Made by a program: the position numbers and the translations under genes. Of a DNA stretch of 64,000 nucleotides, positions 44,258-52,216 are shown piece after piece (within the stretch, counting starts at the first letter, position 1; each line of letters opens with the position of its first letter). This DNA comes from Actinomycetes bacterium (GTDB lineage Bacteria > Actinomycetota > Acidimicrobiia > Acidimicrobiales > Poriferisodalaceae), in NCBI GenBank assembly GCA_024228575.1, contig JAAETH010000426.1, positions 29,979-93,978 on the forward strand. Reading direction: 5' to 3'. Under the pieces are notes generated by a model. The model worked only from the letters and a program-made list of their open reading frames with translations, did no database searches and was not told where the DNA came from.

Positions 44258-44917
44258 ATGAGGAACGCCGAGGACCCCGTCCGTGTCTTTCTGCTCGACG
44301 ATCACGAGGTTGTCCGCATGGGAATCGCGGCGCTGATCGAGGCCGAGGACGACCTGACGGTCGCCGGGCAAGCCGACTCCGCGGCCGCAGCGCTTGCCGC
44401 GGTCGAGGCAGCACGACCCGACGTAGCCGTACTCGACGTCCGCCTCGGCGATGGCAACGGCATCGAGGTTTGCCGCGATATTCGTTCTGCACATCCCGAG
44501 ATCGAGTGCCTGATCCTGACGTCGTTCTCATCGGACCAGGCCATCGTCGACGCTGCGGTTGCAGGTGCGTCGGGTTTCGTGGTGAAACAGGTCAAGGGCA
44601 ACGACATTATCGAGGCCATCCGAAAGGTCGCTTCGGGGGTGAAGCTTCTCGACGAAGCCGAAGCCAGGCTCGCCCTGCGACGCCTGAACGACTCAGAGTT
44701 CGGAGATGTCAACCGGCTCACACCCCAGGAACGACGCATCTTCGATCTCATCGGCGACGGTCACACAAACCGCGAGATCGCAGAAGAGATGTTCCTGGCC
44801 GAGAAGACGGTCAAGAACTACGTGTCAAACCTGCTTACCAAGCTCGGCATGTCTCGACGCACCGAAGTAGCAGCGTTGGCCGCCCGCCTCGACGAACGCA
44901 TCCACCCTCACGACTGA
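44258..44917 (+). CDS. NarL/DosR-type response regulator
   Basis: A 219-residue two-component regulator. The receiver (1-120) has acidic pair D14/D15, phosphoacceptor D60 in VAVLDVRLGDGNG, T88 and K110. The LuxR-type helix-turn-helix (about 152-207) reads LTPQERRIFDLIGDGHTNRE and MFLAEKTVKNYVSNLLTKLG. This resembles DosR/DevR in domain order and sequence style. It is divergent from hpf and followed by the Hsp20-like gene; the likely partner kinase is the DevS-like protein at 50323. Much of the longer frame upstream is antisense to hpf. Confidence 0.93.
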   Translation: MRNAEDPVRVFLLDDHEVVRMGIAALIEAEDDLTVAGQADSAAAALAAVEAARPDVAVLDVRLGDGNGIEVCRDIRSAHPEIECLILTSFSSDQAIVDAAVAGASGFVVKQVKGNDIIEAIRKVASGVKLLDEAEARLALRRLNDSEFGDVNRLTPQERRIFDLIGDGHTNREIAEEMFLAEKTVKNYVSNLLTKLGMSRRTEVAALAARLDERIHPHD

Positions 44918-45004
44918 GTCGCGCAGCAGAAGGCAGTGACGTTGGGCTCTTACGCTTCACGGTGCCTCCAGCCAGACTGACCTCGACAGAGTGTCGCCAG
45001 AGCA

Positions 45005-45010
45005 AGGAGG
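45005..45010 (+). promoter_or_regulatory. Strong ribosome binding site of the mini-Hsp20 gene
   Basis: AGGAGG, six bases before ATG 45017. It supports real translation of the shortened Hsp20-like protein. Confidence 0.75.
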
Positions 45011-45016
45011 CTGGCA

Positions 45017-45322
45017 ATGACGGCCAACGGCGCAAACCGAGAATTTGCATCTGGTGCCGGACTCACCGACGACACCACCAACCATGCCCCAGGTGGCACG
45101 GTGCTCGATCCCTTCGAGACGCTTGGGTTTGGTTCGTTCGATCGCCTGTTCCCAAGGCTGTTCGGAGGATCGGCCCCAGTGTTTCGTTCGATTGATCGAG
45201 ACGAGATGATCAGGGCCGAGATCCCTGGAGTCGATTCCGACGATGGCATCCTCATGATCCGAGTTCCCGTGGGCGAAGTGTCGGGCCGTCGTTTGATTCC
45301 TGTCGGACACAACGCTGCCTAG
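45017..45322 (+). CDS. Shortened Hsp20/alpha-crystallin-like protein
   Basis: A 101-residue protein. The first half is like the N-terminus of a small heat shock protein (VLDPFETLGFGSFDRLFP, then APVFRSIDRDEMIRAEIPGV). It then jumps directly to a segment that looks like the end of the alpha-crystallin domain (SDDGILMIRVPVGEVSGRRL, IPV). Normal Hsp20 proteins have about 50-60 residues between AEIPGVD and DGILxIRVP, the beta-sandwich core; these are missing without loss of frame. A strong AGGAGG site precedes it. Either a mini-chaperone or a gene with an in-frame deletion. Confidence 0.75.
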   Translation: MTANGANREFASGAGLTDDTTNHAPGGTVLDPFETLGFGSFDRLFPRLFGGSAPVFRSIDRDEMIRAEIPGVDSDDGILMIRVPVGEVSGRRLIPVGHNAA

Positions 45323-45366
45323 AAGGGGGGCCGGCTCGGTTCCGTGTCGGGCCGAGTTCATCGCCG

Positions 45367-46290
45367 ATGATCGTTCTGTGGATATCAGCAGTGGTCGGTG
45401 GGCTGTTCGTTGCGATTGCTGCGAGCCACCAGACGCTCGACGCGGCCAGGTCGCTGGCTGAGCGCCTGGGTCTGTCATCGTTCTTGATCGGGTTGACGGT
45501 CGTCGCGATCGGTACCGACCTTCCCGAAATCGCCAACAGCATCTCCGCTTCGGCGACGGGTCATGGCGACATCAATGTGGGTGATTCAATCGGCTCGGCC
45601 GTCACCCAAGTGACACTGGTTCTCGCCATCTTGTTGCTCATCCGCCCAATTCCCAGCGACCGAAAACTCGTGGCCGTAGGCGGCGGCGTGACGGTGCTCG
45701 CGCTGCTCGTGGGTGCGCTGCTATTGGACGACAGATGGCTCAGCCGCTCCGATGGCGTCATCTTGTTCTCGTTCTGGATCGTTGGGGCCCTGGCCGTCCA
45801 ACGCACTGCGCACATTCCGTCCACCAGGCAGCAGAAACTGTTCGATCGCGGCTCGCTACACGACCTGAGAGGTCTTGTGGTGGGCCTCGCCGGCGTCGGT
45901 GTGGGCGCGACCATTGCTGTCACGGCCTTTGCGAGGGTCGCCGAGGGGTTCGGTATGCCCGAGTACGCCACCAGCTTTCTGCTGTTGTCGCTTGGTACCT
46001 CGCTACCAGAACTGGTGGTCGACGCTGCCGCTCTGAGGCAGGGCGAGCACGCCCTTGCTCTCGGCGACCTGATCGGATCTTCATTCGTCGACGCGACACT
46101 GTCGCTCGGCGCGGGACCTCTGCTGTTTCCAGTAGCCGTGTCGGGTTCGACCGCTGCAGGCAACCTCATCGCCGCAGCAGCGGTTGGCGCCGCGGTCATC
46201 CTGTTGCTGACTCGCAAGGTCCACGGAAAAGGATCTGCTGTTGTCTTGTTCGTTGTCTACGCCGCCGCGTACACCACGATCCTGGTGTGA
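45367..46290 (+). CDS. Calcium/sodium (CaCA family) cation exchanger
   Basis: A 307-residue membrane antiporter with two homologous halves. Each carries an alpha repeat: GLTVVAIGTDLPEIANSISA and GDSIGSAVTQVTLVLAILLL in the first, FLLLSLGTSLPELVVDAAAL and GDLIGSSFVDATLSLGAGPL in the second. Ten helices fit the YrbG/Na-Ca exchanger group. Its place within the stress block suggests a role in ion balance under low energy, but this is inference. It starts 44 bases after the Hsp20-like gene. Confidence 0.92.
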   Translation: MIVLWISAVVGGLFVAIAASHQTLDAARSLAERLGLSSFLIGLTVVAIGTDLPEIANSISASATGHGDINVGDSIGSAVTQVTLVLAILLLIRPIPSDRKLVAVGGGVTVLALLVGALLLDDRWLSRSDGVILFSFWIVGALAVQRTAHIPSTRQQKLFDRGSLHDLRGLVVGLAGVGVGATIAVTAFARVAEGFGMPEYATSFLLLSLGTSLPELVVDAAALRQGEHALALGDLIGSSFVDATLSLGAGPLLFPVAVSGSTAAGNLIAAAAVGAAVILLLTRKVHGKGSAVVLFVVYAAAYTTILV

Positions 46291-46306
46291 ACCATCACCA
46301 ATACCC

Positions 46307-46320
46307 GGGACCTTTGGCCC
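46307..46320 (+). promoter_or_regulatory. Candidate DosR-like box upstream of usp (46378)
   Basis: GGGACCTTTGGCCC, a near-perfect dyad close to the DosR consensus GGGACTWWAGTCCC, 57 bases before the stress gene ATG. This is the best of four related sites in the block. Confidence 0.5.
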
Positions 46321-46377
46321 TTTGGCGACACCCGACGCGCGTCCACGATTGACGACACGCCCCTGGGGAGGACACAA

Positions 46378-46836
46378 ATGCGGCACATCGTTGTCGGCGT
46401 CGACGGCTCATCAGCTTCCAGAGCCGCGTTCAGAGAAGCAGTTCTCGAGGCCGAGCTTCGCGAAGCGACGGTCATTGCGTTGCACGCGGTCTCAATTCCG
46501 GTCACGGCCGGTGTCGAGTACGTGTCTCTCGATCTGGAGAGTGTCCAGACAGGCGGGGAGGCGTTCGTGGCGGCCGAACTCGAAGAACTCGCGTCGGAGT
46601 ACGGTGGCGACTTCCCCGTACCCGTGCACGGCGAGGTCCGGCTGGGGCATTGCGGGGTGCAACTCATCAACGCAGCCGAAGATCACCCGGATGGACCTGC
46701 CGAGCTGGTCGTGCTCGGGAGTCGTGGCCTTGGCGGATTCCGTGGACTGCTGTTGGGATCCGTCACCACCTACGCGGTTCATCATCTGACTACAAAACTC
46801 TTGATCGTCCCTGAACCCGAACAAGAAGATGGCTGA
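46378..46836 (+). CDS. Universal stress protein, single domain
   Basis: A 152-residue Usp domain. It begins MRHIVVGVDGSSASRAAFRE and ends with the ATP-binding signature VVLGSRGLGGFRGLLLGSVT followed by KLLIVPEPE. ATG 46378 comes after a GGGGAGG ribosome site. Its TGA overlaps the ATG of the CBS gene (ATGA), so the two are co-translated. A DosR-like box lies upstream. Confidence 0.95.
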   Translation: MRHIVVGVDGSSASRAAFREAVLEAELREATVIALHAVSIPVTAGVEYVSLDLESVQTGGEAFVAAELEELASEYGGDFPVPVHGEVRLGHCGVQLINAAEDHPDGPAELVVLGSRGLGGFRGLLLGSVTTYAVHHLTTKLLIVPEPEQEDG

Positions 46837-47237
46837 TGACAACCCTCGACACCGAAGTCGGCCCGTACGTCGCCGACGCGACCTGCGTCATCCAAACATC
46901 TTCGACTCTTCGTGAGGTTGCCGATGCCATCGCTACGTCGGATCAGACGCTGGCCGTCGTCATCACCGATGGTGTCGTCGCCGGAGTCGTTTCCGAGGGA
47001 GACGTCGTGCGCGCGCTCCACGACGGAGCAGATCTCGATCAGGTGTGGGCGGCCGATGTCATGACAACCAACCTGATCACGATCTCGGCGCGGTCGTCGC
47101 TACGAGATGCCATAGACACGATGCTCGGTGCCCGAACCCACCAGGTATTGGTTCTCGACGACGAGATTGTCCCCGGTCTGCTGTCCCTGGCCGAGGCCAT
47201 GACCGCTGTGACGGCTTCGAAGGAGTGGGCTCGCTGA
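46836..47237 (+). CDS. CBS-pair protein (Hrp1-like)
   Basis: A 133-residue protein made of two CBS motifs: AAsp-rich VIQTSSTLREVADAIATSDQ with VVITDGVVAGVVSEGDVVRA, and MTTNLITISARSSLRDAID with QVLVLDDEIVPGLLSLAEAM. Stand-alone CBS pairs sense adenine nucleotides; Hrp1 (Rv2626c) of the DosR regulon has the same size. It overlaps the preceding Usp gene by one ATGA junction and precedes the phosphotransferase fusion by 19 bases. Confidence 0.9.
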   Translation: MTTLDTEVGPYVADATCVIQTSSTLREVADAIATSDQTLAVVITDGVVAGVVSEGDVVRALHDGADLDQVWAADVMTTNLITISARSSLRDAIDTMLGARTHQVLVLDDEIVPGLLSLAEAMTAVTASKEWAR

Positions 47238-47256
47238 CGCGGCCCAGTCTCCGGCA

Positions 47257-48738
47257 ATGAACCACGTGCCATACGCGACCCTGGCTGAGACTCACATCTC
47301 TGTCGTGTCGCTCGTCGGCGACCGGGCGTTCAAGCTGCTGAAGCCGATCCAAACCAGCTTCCTGGACCATCGAAGCGTCGAGGACAGGCGACGGGCCATC
47401 AACGAGGAACTCGACCTGAACCGTCGCCTGGCTCGCGATGTCTACCTGGGGATCAGCGACATCGTCGAGAACGGGCAGGTCACCGACTACATGCTGGTGA
47501 TGCGACGCATGCCAAGCGACAGACGTCTCACCGTTCTTCTCGCAACCACCGAGGCCGACGAGGCATTGCGCTCGGTCGCAAAGGCTGTTGCCGGTTTCCA
47601 TGCCTCGCTCGAACCGAACGAGATCGCCGCGGCCTGCGCAGGCCCCGCGGACGAATGGACACGGTGGCAAAACAACATCGACGAGCTCGGCGATCTGGTC
47701 GCGGCCGGCGTGTTCGACGGTTCCGACGTCGAGCAGATCCAGTCCATGGCCCGCTGCTACATCGACGGAAGGCATCAACTGTTCGAGCAACGAATCGCCG
47801 CCGGATTGGCGCGCGACGGACATGGCGACCTGATGGCAGACGACATCTTCGTGCTGACCGACGGTCCCCGGATTCTCGACTGCCTCGCGTTCGACCAGTC
47901 GCTGCGCCAAGGTGATGTCCTTGCCGATATCGCGTTCCTAGTCATGGATATCGAACGGCTGGCGGGGCCCGATGCTGCCGCCAGGCTGCTTCGCTACTAC
48001 CAGGAGTTCTCGGCCGAGAACCACCCGGCATCACTTGCCCATCACTATGTGGCCTACCGCGCCCTCGTCAGGGCCAAGATCTGGGCAATCCGGTACGTCC
48101 AGACCCGCGACCCCGAACACCTGTCGGCCGCCCGCGGCCACATTGCACAATGCCAGGCACACCTGGTCAGGGCTCAGCCGCGACTGACTCTCGTCGGCGG
48201 TGGGCCCGGAAGCGGCAAGTCGACTCTCGCGGAAGCCATCGGCGCAGCCATGGGATGGACCGTCCTGAACACCGACGAGATCCGAAAAGACGTGTCGGGA
48301 CGATCGCGTGCCGAACATGCGATGGCAGAACCCGACGAGGGAATCTATACACCCGAAAACACGGAGCTCACGTACCGGGAACTCGTCGACGAGGCGAGCG
48401 CCCTGCTCGGGCGCGGTGAGAGCGTGGTTCTCGACGCTTCCTGGTCGCTCGACACCCACCGCGAGATGGCAAGAAGGGTGGGCGGTGATGCCGGGGCGAA
48501 GATCGTCGAGCTCGAATGTCATCTCACGCCCACCATCGCGAAGGAGCGGATAACCAGGAGGCTCGCGTCGCCGTGGACCATCAGCGACGCAACACCGGAG
48601 ATCGTCGACCACATGTCGAAACGCCGTGACGATTGGCCTCAGGCGATCAGCATCGACACGAGTCGTCCCAAGGTCGACTGCCGAGATGTCGCTGTGCGAC
48701 ACATCGTCACCGAGAGTCTCGAAGGAACGGTAGCTTGA
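47257..48738 (+). CDS. Aminoglycoside-phosphotransferase-like / P-loop kinase fusion (Rv2004c type)
   Basis: A 493-residue two-domain protein. The N-terminal part (about 1-300) is an APH/protein-kinase-like fold: VGDRAFKLLKPIQTSFLD (Lys strand), then GDLMADDIFVLTDGPRILDC with the DxxxxN-like loop and the metal Asp. The C-terminal AAA_33 domain has Walker A GGGPGSGKST near residue 310 and VLDASWSLDTHR as Walker B-like. The same fusion in Mycobacterium tuberculosis, Rv2004c, belongs to the DosR regulon. Substrates unknown. It shares a stop/start overlap with the next gene. Confidence 0.9.
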   Translation: MNHVPYATLAETHISVVSLVGDRAFKLLKPIQTSFLDHRSVEDRRRAINEELDLNRRLARDVYLGISDIVENGQVTDYMLVMRRMPSDRRLTVLLATTEADEALRSVAKAVAGFHASLEPNEIAAACAGPADEWTRWQNNIDELGDLVAAGVFDGSDVEQIQSMARCYIDGRHQLFEQRIAAGLARDGHGDLMADDIFVLTDGPRILDCLAFDQSLRQGDVLADIAFLVMDIERLAGPDAAARLLRYYQEFSAENHPASLAHHYVAYRALVRAKIWAIRYVQTRDPEHLSAARGHIAQCQAHLVRAQPRLTLVGGGPGSGKSTLAEAIGAAMGWTVLNTDEIRKDVSGRSRAEHAMAEPDEGIYTPENTELTYRELVDEASALLGRGESVVLDASWSLDTHREMARRVGGDAGAKIVELECHLTPTIAKERITRRLASPWTISDATPEIVDHMSKRRDDWPQAISIDTSRPKVDCRDVAVRHIVTESLEGTVA

Positions 48739-49907
48739 AGGCGGCCGGCACCTCCGATCACGGCGAAGAGCTCTGGGCCGGCGTCCTGGCGACAGCTGTC
48801 GATGCAATCGTTCTCATCGACGAGGCTGGCATCATCCTGCAAGCCAACATGGCGACATCTAGCGTGCTCGGATACGAGCCCAGCCAGCTGGCCGGCCGCA
48901 ATGTCTCAGAGCTGATGCCAGAGCCCTACCGCTCGATGCACGACGAATACATCGGGCGATACCTCACGACCCATGACGCGCGCATCATCGGAATCGGTCG
49001 CGAGGTCGAGGCGCTGCACGCCGATGGGCACCTCGTGCCGGTCGAACTCGCAGTCAGCGAGACCGAGACACCGATGGGGCGATTGTTCACCGGTGTTCTG
49101 CACGACCTGACCGAACGCAAACGCATCGAGCAGATGTTGCGTCATGCAAACGACACCCTCGAACACCGCGTGAAACAAAGGACGGCTGAACTCGAGGCTT
49201 CCATGGCCGAGCTGGCACGTTCGAATCGAGACCTCGAGCAGTTTGCCTACATTGCTTCACACGATCTGCAGGGCCCGCTCCGCAACGTCCGCCAGGGCCT
49301 CGAATTGCTCGACGAACACCTTCGAGAGACTGTCGGCGATGTGTTCGACGAGGAGGCCGACACCCTTCGTCACTACGTTCTCGACGGCGTCGAACGCATG
49401 GACGAGCTGATCAAGGGTTTGTTGTCGTACTCGCGAGTGGAACGAACCGGATCGTCGGTCGACGCCCGCGTCGACCTCGCTGAACTGGTTCACGATGTCG
49501 TCGACGAACACAAGTATCGGTTGGCCGATGACGTGACCTTCACTGTGGGCGATTTGCCTCACGTCTCAGGCGACCGTGTCCAGCTCAGGCAGCTCATCTC
49601 GAACCTGGTGCAAAACGCCATCAAGTACCGATCCACCAACAGACCGTTGAAGGTTTCGGTCTGGGCAGCCGCCGAAGGCAACAAGTGGAAGATCCATCTC
49701 GCCGACAACGGCATCGGGGTTCCACCAGATCAACAAACGCGGGTGTTCGACCTCTTCAGACGGGGACATGTCGGGTACAGCGGCACCGGTCTCGGACTTG
49801 CGATCTGTCAACGAATCGTCGAGAGGCACGGTGGATCGATAGGTGTGAACTCCGATGGGGAATCGGGCTCGGAGTTCTCGTTCACGCTTAGGGGAGCGCG
49901 CTCATGA
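48735..49907 (+). CDS. PAS-domain sensor histidine kinase
   Basis: A 390-residue soluble kinase. A PAS domain (about 12-125: VDAIVLIDEAGIILQANMAT, VSELMPEPYRSMHDEYI) leads to a coiled coil (RIEQMLRHANDTLEHRVKQR) and HisKA with FAYIASHDLQGPLRNVRQG (His near 175). HATPase motifs are LISNLVQNAIKYRS, LADNGIGVPPD and YSGTGLGLAICQRIV. Start TTG 48735 overlaps the stop of the previous gene and has GAAGG upstream. Such HDLQxPL kinases pair with Rcp1-like receivers, and one follows immediately. Confidence 0.92.
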   Translation: MKAAGTSDHGEELWAGVLATAVDAIVLIDEAGIILQANMATSSVLGYEPSQLAGRNVSELMPEPYRSMHDEYIGRYLTTHDARIIGIGREVEALHADGHLVPVELAVSETETPMGRLFTGVLHDLTERKRIEQMLRHANDTLEHRVKQRTAELEASMAELARSNRDLEQFAYIASHDLQGPLRNVRQGLELLDEHLRETVGDVFDEEADTLRHYVLDGVERMDELIKGLLSYSRVERTGSSVDARVDLAELVHDVVDEHKYRLADDVTFTVGDLPHVSGDRVQLRQLISNLVQNAIKYRSTNRPLKVSVWAAAEGNKWKIHLADNGIGVPPDQQTRVFDLFRRGHVGYSGTGLGLAICQRIVERHGGSIGVNSDGESGSEFSFTLRGARS

Positions 49908-50326
49908 CCGGAAAGAAGATGCTCGTAGTGGACGACAATCCACTGGATATTCGGGCGCTGGTGCGCGCTGCTCACCGCCTCGGTCTCGAACATGTCTTCG
50001 AGACCGCATCGAGTGGTGATGAGGCGGTGGGCTTGCTGATGTCGGGAATCGACGACAGCGATCTTCCCGACCTGCTGTTGTTCGACCTGCATCTGCCTGG
50101 CACCGATGGAATCGACCTGTTGGTGCATCGCACATCGGTGCCCGAACTCAAGCGGATTCCCGCGGTCGTCATGACCTCATCGTCGGACGAGACCGATGTG
50201 CGCTCAGCCTACGAGGCTGGGGCGAACGCGTTCATCACCAAACCCGCCGACCTCGACGGATGGATCGAGGTGATCGGTCAAATCGACGATTTCTGGTTTC
50301 ACACCGCCACACTTCCTTCTCGATGA
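49904..50326 (+). CDS. Stand-alone receiver response regulator (Rcp1-like)
   Basis: A 140-residue receiver domain without an output domain. Acidic D10/D11, phosphoacceptor D61 in LLLFDLHLPGTDG, T91 in VVMTSSSDE and K113 in FITKPADL are in place. The C-terminus IDDFWFHTATLP is typical of Rcp1-type regulators that relay phosphate from PAS or phytochrome kinases. The ATG overlaps the kinase stop (ATGA), and its own stop overlaps the next start. Confidence 0.94.
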   Translation: MTGKKMLVVDDNPLDIRALVRAAHRLGLEHVFETASSGDEAVGLLMSGIDDSDLPDLLLFDLHLPGTDGIDLLVHRTSVPELKRIPAVVMTSSSDETDVRSAYEAGANAFITKPADLDGWIEVIGQIDDFWFHTATLPSR

Positions 50327-51354
50327 AGGGTCTGAGTGAGCTGAGGGTTCTCCTCGTCGAGGACAACGAGATCGATGCACGTTCACTCAATCGCATTCTC
50401 GACCGTGACACGTCGACGAGTTTCCACGTCGAGCACGTTGCCGATCTCGCCGGAGCTCTCGCTTCACTCGACGAGGGCGCGTATGACTGCATCCTTCTAG
50501 ACCTGTCACTGCCCGACTCCGAGGGCCTCGATTCGATCGACCGCATCGTCGCGGCGTCTCCCGCAGCACCCATCGTCGTATTGACGGGCTACGACGATCC
50601 AGCGGTCGCGGTCCAGGCGGTCGATCACGGCGCCCAGGACTATCTGTTCAAGCAGACCGTCGATACCGACTCCGCAGGACGGTCGATCCGATATGCCGTC
50701 GCACGTCACCACGCGGAGCACCAGCTCTTTGCTGCCCAAGCCCGCCTACGGATCATGGACGACCGCGATCGAATCGCCCGCGACCTGCACGACACCGTCA
50801 TCCAGCAGCTATTCGCCACTGGCATGACCCTTCATGCGACGGTAGAGGGGGTTGCCGACGAGGCTGTGAGGGCAACTCTCACCCAATGCGTCGACGGCAT
50901 CGACGTTGCCATCGCCCAGCTGAGACACGCCATCTTCGAACTGCACCAGCCCACCGACCAGTTGACAGACGCGATCGACGAGATCACCAGATCGGTGTCC
51001 GCAAGCCTCGGCTTCGACCCAGATGTCGTCGTGAACCGAAGCGACAATGCAATGACGGTCACCTCCGCGATCCAACGAGACATGGCCGCCACACTTCGAG
51101 AGGCACTCGCGAACGTGGCCCATCACGCCGAAGCGACCGCCACAATGATCGCCGTCAACGTCGACGAAGACCGCGTGACCCTCGAAGTGTCGGACAACGG
51201 TAGGGGCGCCCGCGCCACGGAAGAGCACCAGGACGAGTTCCGGGGAAATGGCCTGTTGAACATGCAGCGGCGGGCGTTGACCCACGGCGGCACCTTCGAC
51301 TTCGGTACATCACCTGAGGGATCGACGGTCCGCTGGATCGTCCCGAGCGACTAA
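50323..51354 (+). CDS. Hybrid receiver-DevS-like (HisKA_3) histidine kinase
   Basis: A 343-residue protein. The N-terminal receiver (1-115) has D60 in CILLDLSLPDSEG, T88 and K110. It is joined to a HisKA_3 kinase with the phosphorylated H156 in RDRIARDLHDTVIQQLFATG, an N box in ATLREALANVAHHAEA, and DNGRGARA and GNGLLNMQRRA as G boxes. The kinase half resembles DevS/DosT, NarX-type partners of NarL/DosR regulators, but the GAF haem domains are replaced by a receiver. It probably phosphorylates the regulator at 44258 under control of the upstream relay; this is inference. Confidence 0.9.
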   Translation: MKGLSELRVLLVEDNEIDARSLNRILDRDTSTSFHVEHVADLAGALASLDEGAYDCILLDLSLPDSEGLDSIDRIVAASPAAPIVVLTGYDDPAVAVQAVDHGAQDYLFKQTVDTDSAGRSIRYAVARHHAEHQLFAAQARLRIMDDRDRIARDLHDTVIQQLFATGMTLHATVEGVADEAVRATLTQCVDGIDVAIAQLRHAIFELHQPTDQLTDAIDEITRSVSASLGFDPDVVVNRSDNAMTVTSAIQRDMAATLREALANVAHHAEATATMIAVNVDEDRVTLEVSDNGRGARATEEHQDEFRGNGLLNMQRRALTHGGTFDFGTSPEGSTVRWIVPSD

Positions 51355-51357
51355 TCA

Positions 51358-51371
51358 CTGTCATTGGTCCC
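51358..51371 (-). promoter_or_regulatory. Candidate DosR-like box upstream of usp (51407)
   Basis: On the minus strand it reads GGGACCAATGACAG, with the GGGACC half conserved. It lies 35 bases before the stress gene. The second half-site is poor. Confidence 0.3.
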
Positions 51372-51406
51372 TATTTGATCGTTGGGTTCGCCGCCATCGT
51401 GGGGTC

Positions 51407-52216
51407 ATGTCGACCACCGCGATCATCTGCCCGCTCAGCGGACATCCCAAGGCCGACCGGGCCATTACCCCGGCCGTCGAACTCGCGGTATCAGCCCAGG
51501 CGAAGCTGACCCTTTTCAGCGCGGTCGAGACCGAGGTCGATGTCGATACCCAGATGGCATACCTCGACGGATGCTCCGCCGAGATAGCCAGCGCCCATCC
51601 CGGTCTCGACGTCAGGCCGCGGATCGTGGTCGAGCCACACGCCCCCGAAGCGATCGCCGCCGAGTCGACCGAGTCCAACATCATCGTGATGGCCACCTCG
51701 ACGTCACCACTGCTGCACGACGGATACGTCGGCTCCGCAGCCGAACATGTCGTCAGGGGAAGCCATCGTCCGACCATGCTCATCGGACCTCACTTCGAGC
51801 ACTCGATGGGCGAGCTCGAGACCGTCGTAGTACCGATCGATGGTTCTGCTCTCTCGGAGGCAGCACTTCCCCTCGCAGAGACATGGGCGAAGATGCTCGG
51901 AATCCCATTGCTGGTCGTGAGCGTCATTTCCCAGGAGGACATCGACGCCGCAACCAAGGCGCTCGGCCCTCAGATTGCGGGTCGAGAATCGCAGTACGTG
52001 CGCCGCCGCGCCGAGGCCCACGGGGCCGGCTGGGAGGTGCTGCACGGTGATCATCCAGCCGCGGCGGTGTTGAGTGCGGCAGGTGATTCCTCGTTGATCG
52101 TGATGTCGACCCACGGACGTTCGGGCCTGCGTCGCCTGGTCATGGGAAGCGTCACCACCTCGGTCGTTCGCGATTCGACAACGCCTGTGGTAGTGGTCAA
52201 TCCGCCCGTGACATGA
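51407..52216 (+). CDS. Universal stress protein, tandem domains
   Basis: A 269-residue protein with two Usp domains. Domain 1 (about 1-125) has lost the glycine-rich ATP signature (VMATSTSPLLHDGYVGSAAE). Domain 2 keeps it in VMSTHGRSGLRRLVMGSVTT, after VVVPIDGSALSEAALPLAET. The stop overlaps the ATG of the site-2 protease gene, so they are co-translated; this Usp-protease pairing recalls Rv2623-Rv2625c of the DosR regulon. Confidence 0.94.
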   Translation: MSTTAIICPLSGHPKADRAITPAVELAVSAQAKLTLFSAVETEVDVDTQMAYLDGCSAEIASAHPGLDVRPRIVVEPHAPEAIAAESTESNIIVMATSTSPLLHDGYVGSAAEHVVRGSHRPTMLIGPHFEHSMGELETVVVPIDGSALSEAALPLAETWAKMLGIPLLVVSVISQEDIDAATKALGPQIAGRESQYVRRRAEAHGAGWEVLHGDHPAAAVLSAAGDSSLIVMSTHGRSGLRRLVMGSVTTSVVRDSTTPVVVVNPPVT

